A DNA stretch of 64,000 nt, from positions 94,486 through 158,485 of the forward strand of contig JALLLS010000080.1 in the NCBI GenBank assembly GCA_025094145.1, in the 5' to 3' direction. This document shows, piece after piece, positions 57,135-64,000 of the stretch (position 1 is the first letter of the stretch; each line of letters begins with the position of its first letter). This DNA comes from Spinellus fusiger (Eukaryota; Mucoromycota; Mucoromycetes; Mucorales; Phycomycetaceae). Both the position numbers and the translations under genes were made by a program. The notes under the pieces are model-generated. The model worked only from the letters and a program-made list of their open reading frames with translations. It searched no databases and was not told the DNA's origin.

Positions 57135-59909
57135 TTAATTGTGGAATGATGATAGGGGAGAAGAAAGGATGGTTTTTACAAAAGAAAGGTCATCTATTGA
57201 ATGAAGGTATAAGTTATACTGAATGGCTTGTAAATCAGCAAAAGAAAAAAGGAAAAGGAAGAGTCCAAGAAAGAGAATAATATATCCATAGTGAAGAAAA
57301 AAGAAAGAGTAAATAGAAAGAAGACAGCTTCTGTCTGATGTTCTTGATGTTTTCAATTTGATAGTGATACATTCATCAATACCAATAGGACAGTAATGAT
57401 AAAGTGTCTGTCTGTCAGGCATATAATCCCAAGTGCCATGAGTTGCTTGTATATTCATTGATTCGCTACGGAAGTGGTATCCAGGAACAAATATTTCTGT
57501 TCTTCTACTGATCGATGTGTTGATGTCATAACCATGAGTGCTAAGCTCATGATATTGCTCTTTGGTGAATGGCTTGAATGTGAGAGTATATTCCAAACAA
57601 TCCATATCAAATTCAGAGGTTATGGGAGTACCTGCCACTTTAGAAGCATAAGGACGCTAGGATATCACACAAAAGTTATTGTAAGAGTAATAATAAAATA
57701 TAAAAACACACAGACATTAGACTTTTTTTCTTTTTCATAAGAATAAGACTCACTATTGCTGCAGCAAGCGCTCTTCCTCCACTATGAATAAGGTCATGGT
57801 CACTATCTGTGTCGCCTTCTATATTTTTGATGGCGGATAGTGCGATATTGACAGGACTTGTCTCTGTATTGCTGCTAGAATTCATCATTACAGCCGAAAA
57901 TAATGAAAAGTTTTCACCATTCCAGTGATCTCCATATTCATGGTCATTGCAAACATCATAATTCCATAGACTAAAGTATGAGAAACAGTGAGCAACGGTT
58001 GTAATAAAGGCTAGTTTTACTCACGTAAAGTTAACCAGATTTGTCTCAAGAGCATAAATGACTGCATCCAGGAAGTGTATGTGTCGTGTATAGTCACCTG
58101 TCTTGAGAGCCTCCTTCTCATTCAAGTCCATAGGAATGCCCACTTCACCCAGCACACATGGTTTTTCACCCATGTTCTTAAGACCATTCTCTCTAATATT
58201 ACGGATCTGGCCCCGGTAATTCTTTTTAGCACCTTTTCTGCCAAAGTAGGTTGCAGTAAATACATTGCCACCCTACCCACAGAGCATTATTATCTATAAA
58301 GACGCAATACTACTGTCTATAGCTTACATTTTGAAGTGACTGAACATCATGTGTCATTCTTCCGTCAAATGCTTTGTAAAAGACACAATTGAGATCATAC
58401 CAATGAGGAGCAAAGATCATATGGTGATGATGATCTTTCTCGGTCAGCACTGGTGCTTTCTATTCTCAACAACCCGAGACATTAGATAGTGCTTCCCCCC
58501 TGAATAACCACTTGACTTACCTCATTGGCTAAAGGTTCAACAAAACAGTACCAATCATTTTTAACACTCTGGATAGCTTGAGCATAAGTGTTTACAAATG
58601 GTAAGTAAAAGTCCTTGTAAAAATCAACCTCAACACCTGTTGAGGGATGTTTGCTAAAATAAGCAGAGTCCAGGAGTTCAGGTATTCCTGTGACCTTATT
58701 GACACCCCACACATTATGCTCTTTCCAAATACATTCACGCTCTTCGAGCCAAGCAGAGACTTTGTTAGAATTAACTTCTCGTTGATGAGATCTCTTGGTC
58801 GGAAATGGCCAAGACTTGATAAATACACCAATAGTCTGTGGAATACCATTGCCTAGTGCAAAACTTTGTAAAGGTGTAGGAGCATCTCCAAATATCAAAT
58901 TGACAATAGGATCAAATTCTGTCAAGCTCTTAAGACCAATATAACCATGATGAGGTTCATTCATTACTTCAAATCCAACAACAGCCTCCATATCTTTCAA
59001 TCGAGTGGCCAGATGTTGGTATGCATTGATGAAAGAGGAAGTGAGGAGCTGTTGTATGGATTTTCCTTTATAAAGTCGTTCAGGTGCAAAGGTATCTCCA
59101 GCAAAGAATAGAGTAAACATTGTACAAGAGGCCAGCTTCGTATAATTTGTGGGCCATACCTTTACATTTGACTTAGTCTATTGCAGTTTTAATAATATCC
59201 TACCATGGGAAGTGGATCACCAGGAACCGCATTTGTATTGTGAACATAGGCTGCACCTGTTTCCTTGAAGGTTCGTATGTTCATACCTGCCACCTCAAAT
59301 GTCCAGCCAGGTGCACCTGATCCTCCTGAGAAACGAGACCACTATAGAAAAGTATAGATATTTATACTTTTCCTTGTTTATAACACGAGACTTTGATTAA
59401 ATTACCGTGTCTTGGTGAGGATCAATGAGGCATTTAAGGCCATAGGCAGGCATCATAGAAATTAGTTGCCGTATATAGTCAATATACTCTTCATCATAAA
59501 GACCGGGGCCAGCGTGTTCTAAGCTCTCCCAAGGCACAAGTAGTCTGATAAAAGTCAATCCCCAGGCTCTTAGTCTCGAGAAATGTTGGTGGACGTCTTC
59601 AAGTGGGAAAGGCCGATTCACAAAACTGACATTACGATGATCCCAAAATAGATGCTCATCGTACAAATGAGTAGATCCCGAGTAAGGATAGGTAGGTAGC
59701 TTTGATGATCCTCCGAGATTGATACCACGCATTAGTAGCGTACGACCATGTTGGTCCTTGAACCATCGACCTGAGTGACGAAGAGGTGTATTCCATTCCT
59801 GTGCACTGTCTTTGGGTGAGTCTAGTTGCTGTATCTCTGTTGTGCTGAGGTTTTTATCCGAGGAAATATTTTGAAATACTGCCATGTTGAATTTTTTATT
59901 TGTGCTCAA
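57135..59909 (-). CDS. EGH1: GH5 glucosylceramidase / steryl-beta-glucosidase-like enzyme
   Basis: Several exons from MSTNKKFNMAVFQNISSDKN. GRWFKDQHGRTLLMRGINLG begins the GH5 barrel, followed by LTFIRLLVPWESLEHAGPG and LKCLIDPHQDT. The acid/base Glu lies in VGFEVMNEPHHGYIG and the nucleophile Glu in CVLGEVGIPMDL. LWNYDVCNDHEYGDHWNGEN is a family signature. A C-terminal beta domain (RPYASKVAGTP, then YTLTFKPFTKEQYHELSTHG) precedes one strong hydrophobic segment (YGYIILFLGLFLFLFSFADL, about 57240-57300) and a short tail. Fungal relatives (Cryptococcus EGCrP1/2, yeast Egh1) remove glucose from ceramide or sterol. No N-terminal signal peptide is seen. The hydrophobic segment could anchor the enzyme to a membrane. 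Confidence 0.85.
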
Positions 59910-60230
59910 TATAAATCAATTAAATAAACGCTTTTATAAGTAAACTGATAAGAACAAGGGATGAGAAAAAGGAGATAACACCTAATAGCTTACTCTTGTG
60001 ATTTTTTTATGTTCTATCTTTTTAAAGCAGCGATATTTAGTTGTGGTTGGTGTCGGGCTTATTTGTATAACTGCTACAGGTCATTAATCAACCTTTGTTT
60101 GCTCGAGACGATAGAGTGGCCTCACTCACTTGTAGATGGATTATTGGGGGACATTAGTATAGTTAATATTCCATTTTGTCACAATTTTTTATTGTTTATT
60201 GTATTATTATTTTAGTTTTTTCAGGATTTC

Positions 60231-60448
60231 TGTTGTGATAAACGAGAGAATATTCTGTCCCTTGGAAGTCTTTAACAGAAGAACATTACCCATGCATTAT
60301 GAAAGAGATTGATATTGAATGATTTGTATCATATTGGCTATGTCTTAGAAGAAGTTGTGTATAAACAGTCTTTAGATTCATTGAATGAAGCTTTGAGAGA
60401 TATAGCTTTTACCTACTTACAACACACTTGTTATTGGATTTTCGAGCA
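60231..60448 (+). repeat. Diverged LTR-C copy
   Basis: TGTTGTGATAAACGAGAGAA, then ATATTCTGTCCC, TGAATGATT and CTTTGAGAGATATAGC parallel 44176-44388 in order and spacing, ending TTTTCGAGCA. 59910-60230, between it and the GH5 gene, shows no gene. Confidence 0.55.
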
Positions 60449-60483
60449 TTGTTTAGAGCTATAATGCCTACAGAAGGCATATA

Positions 60484-61651
60484 CACTATTTTCATAAACT
60501 ATTCACACAACCTTAGAAAAAAATTACAAGCTTTTCGAAATATTATGTCTTCAACAATGAACTAACAAATCTACTATAAAGATGGACAGGGAAATGCTAT
60601 CAACAAATTGGGCAATGAATATATCTTGATGGATGTAGATAAAGAATCTTTTCCTCTTCAAAACATCGTAGACTACAGTACTTATTTGGACTTAAAATCA
60701 CCTGAGAAGCCTCAGTCAAAACCCAGGGCCACCAAAGAAGCTACAGTCTCTACTTCAGCACATGTATCCTACTAAAAGAAACATGGTGATAGTGTTAAGG
60801 GTCACCTTTTTCATCTGGTTTGTGAACTAGGTATGACTGCAGGTAAATCAGTTAATTAATACCTACTTTCTTGTCGAACCGCATACAACTGGCTTAAAAG
60901 AGATCAGGAACAAGTCATGCAAGATATGGACGATCACAAAATTAAGTCTGTAGAGAACTCAAAAATGGGCCAACCAGCATTATTAAATGAAGATCATAAG
61001 AAACATCTTTTTGAAATGTTTTTGGATTGTATCTCTGCAAGGTTAAATCAGGCAATGGACAGTCTTACTGAACAGTTCAAAGACTTGGAAGTTACCAAAA
61101 CAATGGTCTACAGCTTCATAACAAAAAAGGTGTGCCTTATCATTTAAAAAAGCACACTTTCACTCAAATAAAAGAAACCTACCTAAAAGTATTGAAAGAA
61201 TATATTTGACTGGGTCATCAGATGGGGCCAAATAGATATAGATTACAATAATAATTGTGTGTTAATCGATGAGTACGCTTTCCATATTAATTTGAAAAAA
61301 AAATCGCTTGATTAAAAAAGGAAACCAGAGCAGAGGTTGTCCAGCTCATGACAAGAGCAAAAACAACAGCAATCTTGGTCTGTTGTAAAGAGTAAGCTTA
61401 AAAGAAAAAAATATCTAGGAAGTGAGACTCTAAACATAAGGATTACTGAAGTATGTAGTGATGTCTTTATCAGTGATCTTAGGGTATTCTATTGTTACTC
61501 TTCTTTGAAATTTGAAACATGTTTAAGTAAAAATCCTCTTTGATGAATTTCGAACACTTTGTGCAAATAATACTTATGGAATTATACGAATTATGAAATA
61601 TAAACTGTGTAATTTTTTTCGAGGTTGTGTGAATAGTTTATGAAAATAGTG
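60484..61651 (+). mobile_element. Tc1/IS630-like TIR element with decayed transposase
   Basis: Ends CACTATTTTCATAAACTATT... (about 42 bp, nearly perfect inverted repeats) flanked by TA at 60482-60483 and 61652-61653. The plus strand keeps transposase pieces: TYLLSCRTAYNWLKRDQEQV and a helical region at 60917-61147 (GQPALLNEDHKKHLFEMFLD). Farther on, CVLIDEYAFHINLKKK and a KGNQSRGCPAHDKSKNNS stretch mark the DDE_3-type core containing a catalytic Asp. Many stops and shifts show it is inactive. Confidence 0.8.
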
Positions 61652-61653
61652 TA

Positions 61654-62211
61654 CATTTTACTAATTTACATTCATTCACCATTTTCCTCATTAAGAATTT
61701 TATGTAATATTCTCTTCTCTTTCTTCTATGTATTATATTTCAGCTTATTTAAAGTGTCTTATTCATCTTTCTTTAATTATTCATAAGCTTAAACTCATTA
61801 GCCATCTACAAATGTGTTAATAATACAAAGTATCACATTATACAGCTTGAAAAAATTATACAAGTGGCTATAATTTTATCCTATAGAACGTTGAGAAATA
61901 TCTCTTTTTACTAAACTTTTTTGTTCCAGGCTATGTTAAACAGTAGCACATGCATAAAATATAATAATATACATTTTCACATGATCATTATACAGGAGTA
62001 AATATCAGCAACAAGATTTATTATGTTGTTGTTGATATAATATGCCCTGCTATGGCAAGATTATTAAAGAATTATCATGAGACTATAGCTATCAAAGTTA
62101 AGCTTAACTTAGGCAGAAACAAAAGAGTTAATGAAAAAAAAACTACCAGATCTGTGATGAGAAAGACCGACCTTAATCATAAGTAGTCTAATATTGAACA
62201 TTTAAATATTA
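61654..62211. other. AT-rich sequence, nothing recognised
   Basis: No gene or repeat identified between the Tc1-like element and the next LTR-C copy. Confidence 0.4.
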
Positions 62212-62426
62212 TGATATTACAAATGAGGGAGAATTCTGTCCCTGGAAGTGAATTAAGGGAAAACAATTACTCAGCATTTTATAAAGGAATGATATTGAAT
62301 AATTATTATTATATTGGTTATGCCTTAGATGCATATAATTAGTCTTTAAATTCATAACATGATGTCTTAGCAAAATATAACTTAATTATTTAGCGCACCT
62401 ATTGTTTACTGAGTTTTTGAATAGCA
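62212..62426 (+). repeat. Diverged LTR-C copy
   Basis: ATTACAAATGAGGGAGAATT, then CTGTCCCTGGAAG, TATTGAATAATTATT and TATTGTTTACTGAGTTTTTGA follow the LTR-C layout. The start and end bases are degenerate. 62427-62706 is AT-rich with no gene. Confidence 0.5.
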
Positions 62427-62706
62427 ACTCTTATTTGTATAATCGACAGTTTTTTTTTACATAAATAATTAAAGTTTATAGCTGCCCGATACTGTATGTA
62501 TTTAAAAAAGAAAAAAGAAAGAAAAAACATATACAAAGACTGAAGTGAATGCAGAGTTATAATAAATAAACAAATGGCCAGAAAAAATAGGTGATAAGAT
62601 TGGAAGAGTTTGATGTGCTATTCAAAATTAAGAAATACTACATCGAATTGATTAGATGCTAAGGCGCTCTCTTCAACATGAGATAGAGTTGTCTACAGTT
62701 CAAAGT

Positions 62707-64000
62707 ATTTTTATTTTTTGGGTGTGGTTTGCTATTCGCGCATTGGGCATATCAGCCACCCTATGAGAACTTTTGGAAAAAAATAAGAATAAACATATAA
62801 ACACTTCAAATACAAAAGTGAAAAAAATAATGCAAATGGATGGGAAACAGAAAGAAAAGAGAATATAAAACCTCGAAATGAGGGGAAAATAATGAAAATG
62901 AGTGGAAATGATGGTAAAATGAGAATTATGAATAGACATTCAAAAGGCCATAAATTCAGCAAGGAAATCAGGACACCAAAAAGATAACCGTCATTCTGTG
63001 GCGATTCGAAATCCAACGAGGGATACTTAGAGCAACTCGGACAATCCTCAGGACACAAATACAGCAACTACACTAGCAGCTTCTGGCCTTGCTAAATGGG
63101 TTAAGAATGGGTGGTAGAGGAGAGATCGGAGGAGAAGTAAGGATACAGCGTCTGTTGCTGCAGGAGTCTTTGCACTCTATGGCGGCGTTGGCGTTCCCGC
63201 TCAACACACCCATCAGCAGCCTCAATGAGCAAGCTACCAGCTGATGACTCTACCTTAAAGTCTCGAGTAGACGTGGCTCGATCAATGGCTTGCAGCAGTA
63301 TTAACAAACTGGGCCAAAGATCTCGCCATTTAACAAAAGACTTAACCGTGCGCGGCAGAAGATTTAGACAATAGTTAATTGGATGAACGTCTTGTGGTGG
63401 TGCAGGAACTAAGAAGAACAAGAACGTGGAGCGTTCATGGTCAACGAATGTGCAAGTGAGAAAGTGGTCCCGATTGGCAGATGGGTGGCCACATTGGCAA
63501 GGAACTGAAGGTGTTGGTGGTAACCAAGCAATCCTCCATTTTAGTAGACGATGTCTTTCTTTGTGCGTGCACGGTAGTAGAAGAATTGGATCCCAAACAG
63601 GTCTACATAGTCCACGGGCTACCGTCACCAGCGGATTCTTGCCACGTACTAGACTAGTAATTTCACTTTGAAGACGTTCAAGATAAGCTACTTTTAATGG
63701 ATATTTAGGAGGGTTGTGAGCCCGTCCTATTCTTTGAGCATTTTTCCAGAGTACATTGCCACGTAGCTTAATCCATCTGGCTTTACTCTGGGGTGCTTCA
63801 AGCTGCGGGACAAGGCACCAGAGGAGGGTGTCTTCAGGAAGGGTAGCTGCGCGCTCAACAAATTTGGCTTGCAGATAAAGAAAACGAGAGTATATGTTAG
63901 GGAGGGCAGCTAATTGGGCAACCTGGATCGTTCCAAACCTAGCAGTAGCAGATCTAGCAAGACAAAGTCTCAGACAAGCAGACTGATAGATTTGTTTAGC
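62707..64000 (-). mobile_element. Second LINE, 3' part, running off the window
   Basis: Minus-strand ORF2 end followed by about 390 bp of untranslated region. An A-rich end (AAAAAATAAAAATA on the minus strand at 62707-62720) would be the LINE tail. It is a different subfamily from the LINE at 4221-8778. The plus-strand frame at 63426-63671 is a shadow. Confidence 0.75.
63101..64000 (-). CDS. LINE ORF2, C-terminal part (partial)
   Basis: The frame stays open from the window edge to the stop at 63101: ARFGTIQVAQLAALPNIYSR, then LLWCLVPQLEAPQSKARWIK, and the C-terminal Cys/His motif WRIAWLPPTPSVPCQCGHPS...HFLTC. It ends SSDLSSTTHS. This corresponds to the region after the RT thumb in the first LINE (WHLGWLPGKPRECSCG there). 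No disruption is seen in the 300 codons visible, unlike the first LINE, so this copy may be younger or intact. Endonuclease and RT would lie beyond 64000. Confidence 0.8.
   Translation of the reverse strand, partial: AKQIYQSACLRLCLARSATARFGTIQVAQLAALPNIYSRFLYLQAKFVERAATLPEDTLLWCLVPQLEAPQSKARWIKLRGNVLWKNAQRIGRAHNPPKYPLKVAYLERLQSEITSLVRGKNPLVTVARGLCRPVWDPILLLPCTHKERHRLLKWRIAWLPPTPSVPCQCGHPSANRDHFLTCTFVDHERSTFLFFLVPAPPQDVHPINYCLNLLPRTVKSFVKWRDLWPSLLILLQAIDRATSTRDFKVESSAGSLLIEAADGCVERERQRRHRVQRLLQQQTLYPYFSSDLSSTTHS

Overview
The window looks like nuclear DNA of an early-diverging filamentous fungus, most probably Mucoromycota (inference). The sequence is AT-rich. Genes carry many short GT-AG introns, mostly about 40-70 nt. 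The conserved genes are eukaryotic (two-C2 phosphatidylserine decarboxylase, WDR70, Ariadne ligase, Cfd1, Arh1, GH5 glycolipid hydrolase). The mobile elements include Ty3-like LTR elements, LINEs, Tc1/mariner, a Helitron and Fanzor/TnpB-like remnants.

Layout. 1-20 kb is a nest of broken mobile elements. It starts with the 3' part of a tRNA-Pro gene and the end of a TIR element. Then come a truncated Ty3-like pol, a decayed tRNA-Ala, a LINE whose ORF2 has lost its RT active site, and a Helitron fragment between two LTRs in opposite orientation. These are followed by a second, nearly full-length Ty3-like element with dead active sites, a Tc1/mariner copy, and a third gag gene. Four LTR types (called A, B, C and D here) recur.

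20-60 kb is gene-bearing: a leucine-rich-repeat protein, an Hcs1/IGHMBP2-type helicase, an Oca/Siw14-type pseudophosphatase, Psd2, an R3H-SUZ protein, Arh1 ferredoxin reductase, a cyclophilin, dihydrofolate reductase, WDR70, one multi-exon gene I do not recognise, Cfd1/NUBP2, an Ariadne RBR ubiquitin ligase and a GH5 glucosylceramidase/sterylglucosidase-like enzyme. These are mostly single housekeeping genes and not one pathway. Arh1 (reductant for mitochondrial Fe-S assembly) and Cfd1 (cytosolic Fe-S assembly) are functionally related but 16 kb apart. Between the genes lie two inverted copies of a TA-flanked TIR element carrying a decayed Fanzor/TnpB-like gene, further non-autonomous relatives, two adjoining dead Tc1 elements and a five-copy, 279-bp tandem repeat.

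60-64 kb returns to mobile-element debris: LTR-C copies, a TA-flanked Tc1/IS630-like element, and the 3' end of a second LINE running off the window.

The least ordinary material is the Fanzor-like TIR family and its relatives, the LTR-A family with its array of palindromic CTACCTTATGGTAG-type motifs, the inverted-LTR/Helitron palindrome, and the 279-bp tandem array. Exon joins are read by eye from splice signals and reading frame, so splice positions may be off by some bases.
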